This document shows, one piece after another, positions 53,323-62,856 of a stretch of 64,000 bases of DNA. Both the position numbers and the translations under genes were made by a program. How positions within the stretch are numbered: the stretch's first letter is position 1; every line of letters starts with the position of its first letter. The notes beneath the pieces are model-generated. The model was not told the origin of the DNA, searched no databases, and saw only the letters and a list, made by a program, of their open reading frames with translations. Location of the stretch: positions 682,001 through 746,000 of the forward strand of contig NC_015976.1 in NCBI RefSeq assembly GCF_000283515.1. Reading direction: 5' to 3'. This DNA is from Sphingobium sp. SYK-6 (GTDB taxonomy: Bacteria > Pseudomonadota > Alphaproteobacteria > Sphingomonadales > Sphingomonadaceae).

Positions 53323-53604
53323 GAATTTCCGTCTTGCCCCCATTTGTGCCCTGCGCGAACCGGGCAGCCCCGGTTACTGGCCCGCCTTCGCAGCTGCACG
53401 TCCCCGGGCCAGATGCGCCCGGCGCTGCCTCCCGGTCAAGTCGACATTCCCCCTCACGGTCAAGCGGGGCGGGCATCCAGTGCAGCAATGCCGGCCGACA
53501 TGACAATTCCCATGCCTTCACACTGGACTTGAGCGGGAGTCGCGGCAAGAAGGTCCCCGTCAATGGACTCAGCGCGGATCGCGCCAGACCAGGAGAGAGA
53601 CAGA

Positions 53605-55005
53605 ATGGAATTTACCCGGCTTAACCCCATGACCGGCGAAGTCGCTTCGTCGGCGCCCGCGCTCAAGGCGGGTGACATTCCCGCGATCGCCCGCAAGGCC
53701 CGCGAAGGCTTCACCGCCTGGTCGGTGATGGGCCCCAATGCGCGCCGCGCCGTGCTGATGAAAGCCGCGACGGCGCTGGAAGCCCGCGCGGACGCGTTCG
53801 TCGATGCGATGATGGGAGAGATCGGCGCCACCAAGGGCTGGGCTCTGTTCAATCTCGGACTGGCGGCCAGCATGGTGCGCGAGGCAGCGGCCCTGACGAC
53901 GCAGATCAATGGCGAAGTCATCCCCTCCGACAAGCCCGGCTGCCTCGCCATGGCGCTGCGCGAACCGGTGGGCGTCATTCTCGGCATCGCGCCCTGGAAT
54001 GCGCCGATCATCCTCGGCGTGCGCGCCATCGCCGTGCCGCTGGCTTGCGGCAACAGCGTGATCCTGAAGGCGAGCGAGACCTGCCCGCGCACCCATGCCC
54101 TCATCATCGAGGCATTCGCAGATGCGGGGTTCCCCGAGGGAGTCGTCAACGTCGTCACCAATGCGCCAGCCGATGCGGGCGAAGTGGTCGGCGCGCTGAT
54201 CGACGCGCCGGAAGTCAAGCGGATCAATTTCACCGGCTCCACCGGGGTCGGCAAGATCATCGCCAAGCGTGCCGCCGAGCATCTCAAGCCCGTGCTGCTG
54301 GAGCTGGGTGGCAAAGCCCCGCTCATTGTCCTGGAGGACGCCGATCTGGATGAAGCCGTCAAGGCGGCCGCCTTCGGCGCTTTCATGAACCAGGGGCAGA
54401 TCTGCATGTCCACGGAGCGGATCATCGTGGTGGATGCGGTGGCCGACGAATTCGCCGCCCGGTTCAAGGCAAAGGTTTCGGCCATGCCTGTTGGCGATCC
54501 CCGGCAGGGAAGCACGCCGCTGGGAGCGGTCGTCGACACCAAGACTGTCGCGCATTGCCTGTCCTTGATCGAGGATGCGCTTGGAAAGGGCGCGGAGCAG
54601 CTGACGGGCGGCGAGACGACGCAGAATGTGCTGATGCCGGCGCATGTGATCGACCGCGTCACGCCCGACATGAAGCTCTTCCGGGACGAGAGCTTCGGTC
54701 CTGTCGTGGGGATCATCCGCGCACGCGACGCCGAGCATGCGATCGAACTGGCCAACGACACCGAATATGGTCTCTCGGCCTCGGTCTTCACGCGCGACAC
54801 GGCCAAGGGCCTCAGCGTCGCCCGGCGGATCGAATCCGGGATCTGCCATGTCAACGGGCCGACGGTCCATGACGAGGCGCAGATGCCCTTCGGCGGCGTG
54901 AAGGCTTCGGGCTATGGTCGTTTCGGCGGCAAGGCCGGCATCGACAGCTTCACGGAGCTGCGCTGGATCACCATCGAGACCCAGCCGGGACATTTCCCGA
55001 TCTGA
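53605..55005 (+). CDS. Aldehyde dehydrogenase, salicylaldehyde/vanillin dehydrogenase-like
   Basis: 466 aa from ATG 53605 after GGAGAGAG. Catalytic Glu is in LLELGGKAPL and Cys in NQGQICMSTERI; PWNAPIIL and FTGSTGVGK complete the NAD site. The segment LACGNSVILKASETCPRTHA is typical of the salicylaldehyde/vanillin dehydrogenase group, which oxidises aromatic aldehydes to acids. It is divergent from the TIR gene and separated from the histidine kinase gene by 64 bp. Confidence 0.88.
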   Translation: MEFTRLNPMTGEVASSAPALKAGDIPAIARKAREGFTAWSVMGPNARRAVLMKAATALEARADAFVDAMMGEIGATKGWALFNLGLAASMVREAAALTTQINGEVIPSDKPGCLAMALREPVGVILGIAPWNAPIILGVRAIAVPLACGNSVILKASETCPRTHALIIEAFADAGFPEGVVNVVTNAPADAGEVVGALIDAPEVKRINFTGSTGVGKIIAKRAAEHLKPVLLELGGKAPLIVLEDADLDEAVKAAAFGAFMNQGQICMSTERIIVVDAVADEFAARFKAKVSAMPVGDPRQGSTPLGAVVDTKTVAHCLSLIEDALGKGAEQLTGGETTQNVLMPAHVIDRVTPDMKLFRDESFGPVVGIIRARDAEHAIELANDTEYGLSASVFTRDTAKGLSVARRIESGICHVNGPTVHDEAQMPFGGVKASGYGRFGGKAGIDSFTELRWITIETQPGHFPI

Positions 55006-55069
55006 GGGCGTCGCGCGGCCGGCTCATCGAGCCGGTCGCGTCCGCAGCTGCCTGGTCGCTCTCGCGCGC

Positions 55070-56083
55070 TCAGGGACGGCTGATCAGGTCCAGACGCCGA
55101 CCGCTCTGCGAGACGGTCACCTCATGGCGTGCGCCGGCTTGCGCTGCCAGGGCTTCGAAGAGGGAGCCGCCAAGGCCGCTCCCCGACGTCGCTGCCTTCG
55201 TCATGTGACTGGCTCCGCCAACGCCATCATCCATGATGGCAAGCTGCCAACCATTCTCCGTGACAACCAGCGTGACACGCACGGTGCCGGCCCGACCTTC
55301 CGGAAAAGCGTGCTTGGCGCAATTGGTCAGTGCCTCGTTGAGATAAAGCCCCACGGCTACGGCGGCCTTGCCCGGAAGCGAGACGTCCGTAAGCGCGCTT
55401 TCGATGGCGATGCGCTCGCTGAACAGGCCTTCGCTGAAGCGCTCGAGAAGCCGTGCGAGATAGGGCTTCATGGCAACCTCGCTGCTTTCCCCCGGGCTGG
55501 CTTCGAGCTGGGTGTAGGCATCCGCGAAGATATGAATGCGCTTTATGGCATCGTCGAGCGCGAGGCCGACCTCCGGAGAGGTTGATTGCCGGCGCTGGAA
55601 CTCCAGAAGGCTGGCGACCATGGCGAAGTTGTTGCGGGTGCGATGCTCGATTTCCCGCAGGAGCATCTGCCGCCGGGCAAGCTCGGTCTCCCGTTCCAGG
55701 GCCAGGCGATCGACATGCGCGCGGAAAGTCTCCGTCAGGAACAGAAGAATGAAGCCGATCAGCCCCACTGTGAGCGCGCGCGCGCCATCCGTGAGAGGAA
55801 GAACCTGATAGACAGCCTGATTGGGAAGGATGAAAAGCCAGATCCCGAGAATGCCTGAGGCCATCGCGACCGTGCCGGCCAGCCAGCGTCCGTAGAGCGT
55901 CGCCAAGACGATGGCCGGAAGAAGCCAGGCGAAGGGAGCCGGAAGCCTCGTTGTCGATCCGATAAGCCGCATGCACGCGATCAGCAGCGCTGCGCAGCCC
56001 ACCCCGAACAGGACCCGTGCGAGGCGTTGCGTGTGGCGATGCGCGAAATATCGACCGATGTCGTGCTTTGCGAGGCGATGCAT
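55070..56083 (-). CDS. Membrane histidine kinase, HWE/HisKA_2 type
   Basis: 337 aa. Four membrane helices (about 20-130, DUF4118-like) lead to the phospho-His box REIEHRTRNNFAMVASLLE and the HATPase region with NEALTNCAKHAFPEG, MDDGVGG and GSGLGGSLFEALA. This is the HWE/HisKA_2 kinase class common in alphaproteobacterial general stress signalling. GGGAGA precedes the ATG. No receiver or response regulator is adjacent, so its partner is elsewhere. Confidence 0.85.
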   Translation of the reverse strand: MHRLAKHDIGRYFAHRHTQRLARVLFGVGCAALLIACMRLIGSTTRLPAPFAWLLPAIVLATLYGRWLAGTVAMASGILGIWLFILPNQAVYQVLPLTDGARALTVGLIGFILLFLTETFRAHVDRLALERETELARRQMLLREIEHRTRNNFAMVASLLEFQRRQSTSPEVGLALDDAIKRIHIFADAYTQLEASPGESSEVAMKPYLARLLERFSEGLFSERIAIESALTDVSLPGKAAVAVGLYLNEALTNCAKHAFPEGRAGTVRVTLVVTENGWQLAIMDDGVGGASHMTKAATSGSGLGGSLFEALAAQAGARHEVTVSQSGRRLDLISRP

Positions 56084-56281
56084 GTTTCTCCCGCCCCCTG
56101 CATGACCAGCCGGCTTGACTACCCGGCAGCCAGGGCCGCTGGGGATGCCAGCCTACAGGCGAAGCGAGGCTTTGCGCAATATGAAGCGCGCCGTGCAAGC
56201 CGGCAATTCCCACACGCATGTTAGCGGCCCATCAGATTGGCTGATCGATATCCGCACCTGCTGCCTTTCAGGGCAGCGCGA

Positions 56282-59200
56282 TCACGCGATCGTCATCAGG
56301 CTCGCATTGCCGCCCGAAGCGGTGGTGTTGACCGATGTCGAGACTTCCTCGACCAGCCAGTCCAGTCGATAGACGGGCCCTCCGGCACAGGCGGCCGGGC
56401 TGGCGCCTTGCGGCAGCATAACGGCGCCCGGGCGCGCGGCGATCTCCGCCAGAGCAGCGCTCAGGCGCTCGGCCTCGCCCTCGATGAGGGCGCCGCCAAA
56501 CGCGTCCTGCGCGCTGGCGGACAGGCGGGTCGCGACGCCGGGCGGCAGATCGGCCGGCAGCGACATGCCCTCGACACGGCCCTTGTTACCTGTCGCGAGA
56601 ATGGCGGCGATCTGCTGGTAGAGGCCGTTGGTCGTCGCGGGCATCAGCAGGATGGCGCCACGCGGATGCAGCGCATAGACATTGGTCTCGCCGACGGGGC
56701 CGGGCAATTCCGTTTCCAGTCCAAGCGGTGATCGCGCGCCATAATCCCGCGCGACGGCGGCGGCCGAGGTCTCCCCCCGATTGTCCAGCCAGGCAATGAA
56801 GGCCGCAAGGGCCGGATCGGGCCGCGCAAGCGCGGGCGGCAATGCCTGCGGATTGCCCTGCACCATGCGGCCGAGATAGAGCGGCCCGCCAGCCTTGGGG
56901 CCGGTGCCCGACAGGCCCCGTCCGCCAAAGGGCTGCACGCCCACCACGGCGCCGATGATGTTGCGGTTCACATAATGATTGCCCGCCCGCACGCGGGACG
57001 TGACATGCGCGATGGTTTCCTCAAGCCGCGTGTGCAGGCCGAAGGTCAGGCCATAGCCGGTGGCGTTGATGGCATCGATCAGCCGGTCGAGATCGGCGCG
57101 CTGGTAGCGGATCACATGCAGCACCGGACCGAAGACCTCGCGGGTAAGATCCGTGATGTCGTCCAGCTCGATGATGGTGGGCGGCACGAACGTGCCGTGG
57201 GCGGTCTCCTGCGGCAGCGGAAGCTGCTCGACCGTCCGTCCCCGCGCGCGCATGGCGTCGATATGCTCTTCGATGCCGGCCTTGGCCTGCGCCGTGATGA
57301 CCGGGCCGATATCGATGGCCAGCGCATCGGTGCGGCCGACGCGCAGTTCCTGAAGAGCGCCCTTCAACATCGTCAGCGTGCGGTCGGCGATATCGTCCTG
57401 CAGGCAGAGGATGCGCAGGGCGGAGCAACGCTGGCCCGCGCTGTCAAAAGCCGAGGCAATGACATCGGCCACGACCTGCTCGGGGAGCGCGGAACTGTCC
57501 ACGATCATGGCGTTCTGGCCGCCGGTTTCGGCAATGAACGGGATCGGCCGGCCGGCCGGAGAAAGGCGCTGGGCAAGCGTGGCCTGGATGAGCCGGGCAA
57601 CTTCCGTCGAACCGGTGAACATGACGCCGGCGGTCTCCGGGGTCGCGACGAGCGCCGCGCCAACCGCGCCGTCCCCGGGGATGAGCTGGAGCGCATCGGC
57701 GGGAACCCCCGCCTCATGCAGGATGCGCACGGCCTCCGCCGCGATCAGCGGCGTTTCCTCCGCCGGCTTGGCGAGCACGGGATTGCCCGCGACCAGCGCG
57801 GCCGCGATCTGGCCCGTGAAGATGGCGAGCGGGAAATTCCACGGAGAGATGCAGACGACCGGGCCGAGCGGCGGCATGTCGGGCGCCAGGGTCGCGCGCG
57901 CCTGCTGGGCGTAATAGCGCAGGAAATCGATCGCCTCGCGCACTTCGGCAATGGCGTTCGGCGCGGACTTGCCCGCTTCCCGCATGATGAGGCCGAGGAG
58001 GACCGGCATGCGTGCCTGCAGCGCATCGGCGGCCTTTTCCAGAGGGGCGGCGCGCTCGGCGACGGATATGTTCGCCCATGGGCTGGCGGCGGCGCGGGCG
58101 ACGGCGGCGGCCGCATCCTCGGGCGCCATCTCGACCACGCTGCCCACGACATCGCGATGGTCCGCCGGATTGACGACTTTCCGTTCCGTGCCCCTGCCGT
58201 CCGCTGGGGCAGCGGTCCATGGCATGGCGGCACTGTCCAGCAACGCGCGGGAGAGCGAGGCAAGCTGGCTCTCGTCGCTCAGGTCCAGCCCGGCGGAGTT
58301 GAGCCGGTCAGGGAACAGGCCGGAGGGCGGGGCGATCTGGTCGTGCCGGGCGCCGGGTATCGGCATGGCGGCCACTTCCGCCACGGGATCGGCGATCAGG
58401 GCCTCGACCGGCACGCGAGGGTCCGCGATGCGGTTGACGAAGCTCGAGTTCGCGCCGTTCTCCAGCAGGCGACGAACGAGATAGGCCAGCAGCGTCTCAT
58501 GGGTGCCGACCGGTGCGTAGATGCGGCAGGGACGGTCCAGCTTGCCCGCGCCGACCACCTCCTCATAAAGCGGCTCGCCCATGCCGTGCAGGCACTGGAA
58601 CTCATAGTCGCCAAGCGTGAACTCCGGCCCGGCCATGTGATAGATCGTCGCGAGCGACTGGGCATTGTGCGTGGCGAATTGCGGGAAGATCACGTCCCGC
58701 GCCGCCAGCAGCTTTGCCGCGCAGGCGACATAGGCGACGTCGGTGTGGACCTTGCGGGTATAGACGGGAAAGTCCGGCAGGCCGTCCACCTGCGCCCGCT
58801 TGATCTCCGCGTCCCAATAGGCGCCCTTGACGAGACGGACCATGAGGCGGCGATTGGCACGGCGCGCCAGATCGATGATCCAGTCGATCACGAAGGGGCA
58901 GCGCTTGCCATAGGCCTGGACGACGAAGCCCAGGCCGTTCCAGCCCGCCAGTTCGGGATCGAGCGCAAGGCTCTCCAGCAAGTCGAGCGAAAGTTCGAGC
59001 CGGTCGGCTTCTTCGGCATCGATGTTGAGACCGATGTCATAGGAGCGGGCCAGCGCGGCAAGCGCCTTCACCCGGGGCAGCAGCTCGGTCATGACGCGGT
59101 CGGCCTGCGCGCGGGCATAGCGCGGATGGATGGCCGACAATTTGATGGAAATGCCATTGCCGGCATAGACGCCCCGGCCGGCCGCGGCCTTGCCGATGGC

Positions 59201-59902
59201 GTGGATCGCCTGCTCATAGTCGCGCATGTAGCGGGCGGCGTCCTCTGCCGTCGCGGCGGCCTCGCCCAGCATGTCGAAGCTGTAGGTGAAGCCCTTCGCG
59301 TTGAGCTTTCCGGCCCGCCGGAGCGCTTCCCCGATGGTTTCGCCGGTCACGAACTGCTCGCCCATCATGCGCATGGCGATGTCGACGCCCTTGCGCACCA
59401 CCGGCTCGCCGGCGCGCGCGACGAGGCGAGTGAGTGCGGCGGAGAGGCTGCCGTCATGCACCGGGTCGACCAGCTTCCCCGTGACGACCAGTCCCCAGGT
59501 CGCGGCATTCACGAACAGCGAGCGCCCGCCGCCCAGATGCGAGGCCCAGTCGCCGGGGGCGATCTTGTCGCGGATCAGCGCGTCGCGGGTCGCGGCATCC
59601 GGGATGCGCAGCAGCGCTTCGGCCAGGCACATGAGCGCCACGCCTTCCTGGCTGGAAAGCGCATATTCCTGCACCAGTCCCTCGACGCCGCTGCCTTTGT
59701 GCTTGGCGCGCAGGCGGGTGATGAGCATGCGGGCGGTCTGGGCCGCGGCGGCCGCGACGGGCTGCGGCAGAGTCGCGGCGGGAAGCAGGGCGGCGATGCA
59801 CTCCGGCTCCGGGCGGCGATAGGCGGCGGTGATGGCCTGGCGGAGAGGGGACTGATCGCGGACGGGGGGCGCGAAAGCGGCGAAGGGGGCGGTGTAGGAC
59901 AT
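56282..59902 (-). CDS. putA: Bifunctional proline dehydrogenase/P5C dehydrogenase
   Basis: About 1206 aa. The proline dehydrogenase barrel includes GISIKLSAIHPRYARAQ and RLVKGAYWDAEIKRAQ, with FAD-binding PVGTHETLLAYLVRRLLENGANSSF region. The aldehyde dehydrogenase half has ISPWNFPLA, GSTEVARL, AETGGQNAMIVD (Glu) and SAGQRCSALR (Cys). It oxidises proline to glutamate at the membrane. There is no ribbon-helix-helix at the N-terminus, so it is not the self-regulating PutA form. ATG 59902 gives MSYTAPF; a 12-codon-longer start is possible. Divergent from the Lrp-type gene. Confidence 0.95.
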   Translation of the reverse strand: MSYTAPFAAFAPPVRDQSPLRQAITAAYRRPEPECIAALLPAATLPQPVAAAAAQTARMLITRLRAKHKGSGVEGLVQEYALSSQEGVALMCLAEALLRIPDAATRDALIRDKIAPGDWASHLGGGRSLFVNAATWGLVVTGKLVDPVHDGSLSAALTRLVARAGEPVVRKGVDIAMRMMGEQFVTGETIGEALRRAGKLNAKGFTYSFDMLGEAAATAEDAARYMRDYEQAIHAIGKAAAGRGVYAGNGISIKLSAIHPRYARAQADRVMTELLPRVKALAALARSYDIGLNIDAEEADRLELSLDLLESLALDPELAGWNGLGFVVQAYGKRCPFVIDWIIDLARRANRRLMVRLVKGAYWDAEIKRAQVDGLPDFPVYTRKVHTDVAYVACAAKLLAARDVIFPQFATHNAQSLATIYHMAGPEFTLGDYEFQCLHGMGEPLYEEVVGAGKLDRPCRIYAPVGTHETLLAYLVRRLLENGANSSFVNRIADPRVPVEALIADPVAEVAAMPIPGARHDQIAPPSGLFPDRLNSAGLDLSDESQLASLSRALLDSAAMPWTAAPADGRGTERKVVNPADHRDVVGSVVEMAPEDAAAAVARAAASPWANISVAERAAPLEKAADALQARMPVLLGLIMREAGKSAPNAIAEVREAIDFLRYYAQQARATLAPDMPPLGPVVCISPWNFPLAIFTGQIAAALVAGNPVLAKPAEETPLIAAEAVRILHEAGVPADALQLIPGDGAVGAALVATPETAGVMFTGSTEVARLIQATLAQRLSPAGRPIPFIAETGGQNAMIVDSSALPEQVVADVIASAFDSAGQRCSALRILCLQDDIADRTLTMLKGALQELRVGRTDALAIDIGPVITAQAKAGIEEHIDAMRARGRTVEQLPLPQETAHGTFVPPTIIELDDITDLTREVFGPVLHVIRYQRADLDRLIDAINATGYGLTFGLHTRLEETIAHVTSRVRAGNHYVNRNIIGAVVGVQPFGGRGLSGTGPKAGGPLYLGRMVQGNPQALPPALARPDPALAAFIAWLDNRGETSAAAVARDYGARSPLGLETELPGPVGETNVYALHPRGAILLMPATTNGLYQQIAAILATGNKGRVEGMSLPADLPPGVATRLSASAQDAFGGALIEGEAERLSAALAEIAARPGAVMLPQGASPAACAGGPVYRLDWLVEEVSTSVNTTASGGNASLMTIA

Positions 59903-59938
59903 GGACAATCTAGTACAGCAGTCTCGACTTTTTCGCAT

Positions 59939-59979
59939 GCCTGATTATGACGCTGGGATTGGGCATATCGCCTGATTAT
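59939..59979. promoter_or_regulatory. Direct repeats in the putA-putR spacer, candidate PutR site
   Basis: GCCTGATTAT occurs at 59939-59948 and 59970-59979, 31 bp apart start to start, about three DNA turns, between the divergent putA and Lrp-type genes. The spacing fits cooperative binding by an Lrp-family octamer. Inferred. Confidence 0.45.
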
Positions 59980-60003
59980 CGGCAGCTTGATAGGCAAGAA
60001 GCT

Positions 60004-60492
60004 ATGAGAAGTCCTGAACAGCAGGCGAATCTTGATGCATTCGACCGCAAGATACTGGACATTCTCCTGCGCGACGGGCGCATTCCCATCACCGAGCTCG
60101 CCGCGCAGGTCGGCCTCTCCAAGACGCCCTGCCAGAACCGCGTGAGGAAACTGCAGGAGACCGGCGTCATCCGCGGTTACCGGGCGATCATCGATCCGCG
60201 CCGGCTCGGCCTCGATCATGTTGCCTTCACCGAAGTGAAGCTCTCCGACACCCGCGAGGCCGCGCTGGAGGAGTTCAACCGGGCGGTCCGTCGGATCCCG
60301 GAAGTCGAGGAATGCCACATGATCGCGAGCAACTTCGACTATCTCCTCAAGGTCCGCACTGCCGATATCCGCCGTTATCGCATCGTGCTGGGCGAAAAGA
60401 TCTCCAGCCTGCCGCATGTCGCCAGCACGTCGACCTATGTGGCGATGGAGACCGTGCTGGACACGAGCAGCCCATCCGCGCGCCAGAGCTGA
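60004..60492 (+). CDS. putR: Lrp/AsnC-family regulator of proline catabolism
   Basis: 162 aa from ATG 60004. N-terminal HTH (FDRKILDILLRDGRIPITEL, then VGLSKTPCQNRVRKLQETGV) and C-terminal RAM/AsnC ligand domain (VEECHMIASNFDYLLKVRTA). In alphaproteobacteria such a protein, PutR, activates putA in response to proline. The divergent placement next to putA supports that role. A 19-codon-longer start is possible. Confidence 0.85.
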   Translation: MRSPEQQANLDAFDRKILDILLRDGRIPITELAAQVGLSKTPCQNRVRKLQETGVIRGYRAIIDPRRLGLDHVAFTEVKLSDTREAALEEFNRAVRRIPEVEECHMIASNFDYLLKVRTADIRRYRIVLGEKISSLPHVASTSTYVAMETVLDTSSPSARQS

Positions 60493-61214
60493 TCTCACGC
60501 AGGGCCTTGCGTTGGAGTGGAAGGCTGGTGCGAGCCGGCTTGTCCCAAAGCAGGACATGCCCGGGGGCGACGACATTGACCGTGGCGCTGGTTGTGGAAT
60601 CATCGGCCCCGGTTCAGCGATGAGTCGTCATGGACTGGCCCGACCGGGGGAACAATGCTGCAAGAAGGCCATCGGCTGCCGGCCGATGCGCACTGATTAT
60701 GTGGGAGGAGGCGGGCGCGCTTGTCGCGTCCGCCTTTTGTTCGGCCGGGGCTGCAGATCGACCGGCGCTTTCGCGGCTCTGGCAAGGCGGCGTGGACAAA
60801 ATCGCAAACCTTGAGGATGCCGGAAGTGCGCTTTCAGCCATTCTCGTTGGTCATCCCGGGCTTGCCCCGGGACCCCGCTTCTTCAAGCTCCCCAAAGTGG
60901 TTGGACCCGGCGATCTTCAAGGCAGCGGGCTCCCGGATCAGGGTCCGGGAGGACGTCGTGCATGAAGAGATGTGGTGGCCGCCATGACCTCGGGATTTGT
61001 CCATGCCGCCTTGGCGCGTGCGGCGCTGCGAGGTGACGCGCCGGGCTCGGGGGCGACAGGCCACGGCGCCTTGCCGCGGGCCGAGCGGCACGAATTGCGG
61101 CGACAACAAGCGGCGCTTGTGCCATAAGGCCGCATTGCCGCGAACCCGCTCCGCAAGCTTTCGCCGCAACTGAGAGACCATCCGCGCTCCCGCTTGCTGA
61201 TCGGGACATGCCTG
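60493..61214. repeat. Intergenic region containing a family B repeat copy
   Basis: About 720 bp without a convincing gene. At 60831-60954 lies a diverged copy of the family B element (TTTCAGCCATT, GTCATCCCGGG ... CTCCCGGATCAGGGTCCGGG), like 12079-12182. Nothing else was recognised. Confidence 0.65.
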
Positions 61215-61424
61215 ATGGAAGATTTCAATGGACTTTTACACGACCAGCAGCTCGCGCTGCTGCGAGCCCAGTTCTCCGACTGCGGCCAGAGCCGCCGGAA
61301 ATTGCGCGAGACGGCGCGGGCGATCGGGCGCCGGATAGCGGCCCATCCCTACGCAGTGAACGGCCTTCCTGGGCCGCAGAAGCAGCTCGGCGGCCGCCGC
61401 ATCCTCGGGGTTTCGTTCGCATGA
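61215..61424 (+). CDS. Small hypothetical protein, 69 aa
   Basis: Starts at ATG 61215. Charged helical protein (MEDFNGLLHDQQLALLRAQF in its first 20 residues, then QSRRKLRETARAIGRRI). Its stop overlaps the start of the next small gene (ATGA), which supports both as real. No family recognised. Confidence 0.5.
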   Translation: MEDFNGLLHDQQLALLRAQFSDCGQSRRKLRETARAIGRRIAAHPYAVNGLPGPQKQLGGRRILGVSFA

Positions 61425-61654
61425 GCCGCGCGATCGCCATCAACGCTTCCGTGGCGGAAGTGACCGACTATTGCGCCAAGCAGGATCTGGGCATCTCCGT
61501 GATCGAGCCGCTGACATCGGGGGGCACGCGGGTCGTGCTCAACAATGTGCCGGACACCGAAGCCCTTCGGCGGGGCATGAAAGCGCGGGTGATCGAGACG
61601 CCGGTGGTGCGGTCCTCGCTGTATGTCTGCCGGATGCCGAAATCCTATCTCTAG
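61421..61654 (+). CDS. Small hypothetical protein, 77 aa
   Basis: Starts at ATG 61421 by ATGA overlap with the preceding gene. Predicted alpha/beta (AINASVAEVTDYCAKQDLGI, then GTRVVLNNVPDTEALRRGMK). No membrane segment or signal. Function unknown; the overlap suggests a two-gene unit. Confidence 0.5.
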   Translation: MSRAIAINASVAEVTDYCAKQDLGISVIEPLTSGGTRVVLNNVPDTEALRRGMKARVIETPVVRSSLYVCRMPKSYL

Positions 61655-61659
61655 GGCTA

Positions 61660-61789
61660 ATCGACATTCAGCGCTGGCGGCCTGCAAATGGCGGTTTTCC
61701 GGGCTTCCGGTGCTCACGTACCTTGAGTACGCGGCGCTCCGGGTCCCGAGAAACCACCATTTTCGCCACGCCATCATCTAAATGTCGAT
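61660..61789. repeat. 130-bp imperfect palindrome
   Basis: Outer arms ATCGACATT (61660-61668) and AATGTCGAT (61781-61789), a central CGTAC-cttga-GTACG (61717-61731), and further matching patches (AATGGCGGTTT with AAACCACCATT) share one axis at about 61724. It can form a long cruciform or RNA hairpin. It lies 6 bp after the 77-aa gene and 268 bp before the spermidine-synthase-like gene. Confidence 0.7.
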
Positions 61790-62057
61790 CAACCCCAAAC
61801 CGCAGGGGCGGCGCCCGTTTCGCGTGCAATCGCGGACCGGTCGCCGCAATTGCCTTGTCTCCCCGCCTCCAACCTGCGCATGGGCGATGCGTATCGCCGC
61901 TTGATGAAGGCCATCCGGCTGACGCCGCGCGCAATATCAACCTGACAGGACGATTGATGAGCCAGTTGTGCAGAGCCGGCCGCCGGCGCCGTTGCGCCAT
62001 TCATGCCAGGCCGAAGGGGGCCTTGCCTGCATTTTCCCTCGTGACGGCGGGCGTCGC

Positions 62058-62762
62058 ATGAGCAGTGCGCCCGGCAATCTGGCAGAGGCCAGCACGCTGC
62101 CGGTCGAGCTGATCGACACGGCGGAGATTCCCGGCGGCGGCCAGTTGCTGCTGCGGCAATGCGGCAAGGATTTCGCGATCGAATATGGCGACATCCAGCT
62201 CATGGTGAGCTGGGCCAGCCGATCCGAGCGGGCGCTGGCGACGCTGGCCTGCCAGCGCATCGCCACGCCGGACAGCCGGATGCTGATCGGCGGGCTGGGC
62301 ATGGGCTTCACGCTCGTCGCCGCGCTTGCCGCCTTGCCCGCCAGCGCCCGCATCGTCGTGGCGGAACTGGTGCCCGCCGTGCTCGAATGGGCGAAGGGGC
62401 CGCTGGCGCATCTGTTCGGCGACGCGCTGCAGGACGAGCGCGTGACGGTGACGATCCGCGACGTGTACGACCTGATCGTCCATTCCCATGAGGATTTCGA
62501 CGCGATCCTGATGGATGTCGACAACGGGCCGGACGGACTCATCCATGTGCCTAACGACCGGATCTATTCCCGGGAAGGGCTCGCCATGTGCCACGCCGCG
62601 CTGCGGCCCGGCGGCGTTCTGGCGATCTGGTCGGGCTATCCCGATCCCGGCTTTGCCGACGAGCTGGAGGATGCCGGCTTCATCGTGGAGGAAATCAGCA
62701 TGCGCACCGGCGAGAACGGCCGGGGCGACAAGCACGTCATCTGGCTCGCAACGCGCGAGTAG
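62058..62762 (+). CDS. Spermidine-synthase-like protein
   Basis: 234 aa from MSSAPGNL. It has the Rossmann methyltransferase/aminopropyltransferase fold: MLIGGLGMGFTLVAALA (nucleotide loop), IVVAELVPAVLEWAKGPL, and DAILMDVDNGPDGL, with the later ALRPGGVLAIWSG. The acidic cluster of classical spermidine synthases is only partly present, so it may be a related SAM-dependent enzyme. An in-frame extension upstream to 61968 lacks support. Confidence 0.8.
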   Translation: MSSAPGNLAEASTLPVELIDTAEIPGGGQLLLRQCGKDFAIEYGDIQLMVSWASRSERALATLACQRIATPDSRMLIGGLGMGFTLVAALAALPASARIVVAELVPAVLEWAKGPLAHLFGDALQDERVTVTIRDVYDLIVHSHEDFDAILMDVDNGPDGLIHVPNDRIYSREGLAMCHAALRPGGVLAIWSGYPDPGFADELEDAGFIVEEISMRTGENGRGDKHVIWLATRE

Positions 62763-62856
62763 GGCACGCCGCCGGCCTGACGCGCGCACCGGGCCGGAAC
62801 GGTCCGGGTGGGCAGGGCGAGGATCAAGGCAGCGGGCAAAGGCAGCAGTCAGCGCG

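Noticed and set aside
56975-59944. Long plus-strand open frame opposite putA
   Set aside because: Antisense of both catalytic domains of PutA.
61968-62057. N-terminal extension of the spermidine-synthase-like protein
   Set aside because: Arg/Cys-rich, no ribosome site; the ATG at 62058 gives a normal fold start.
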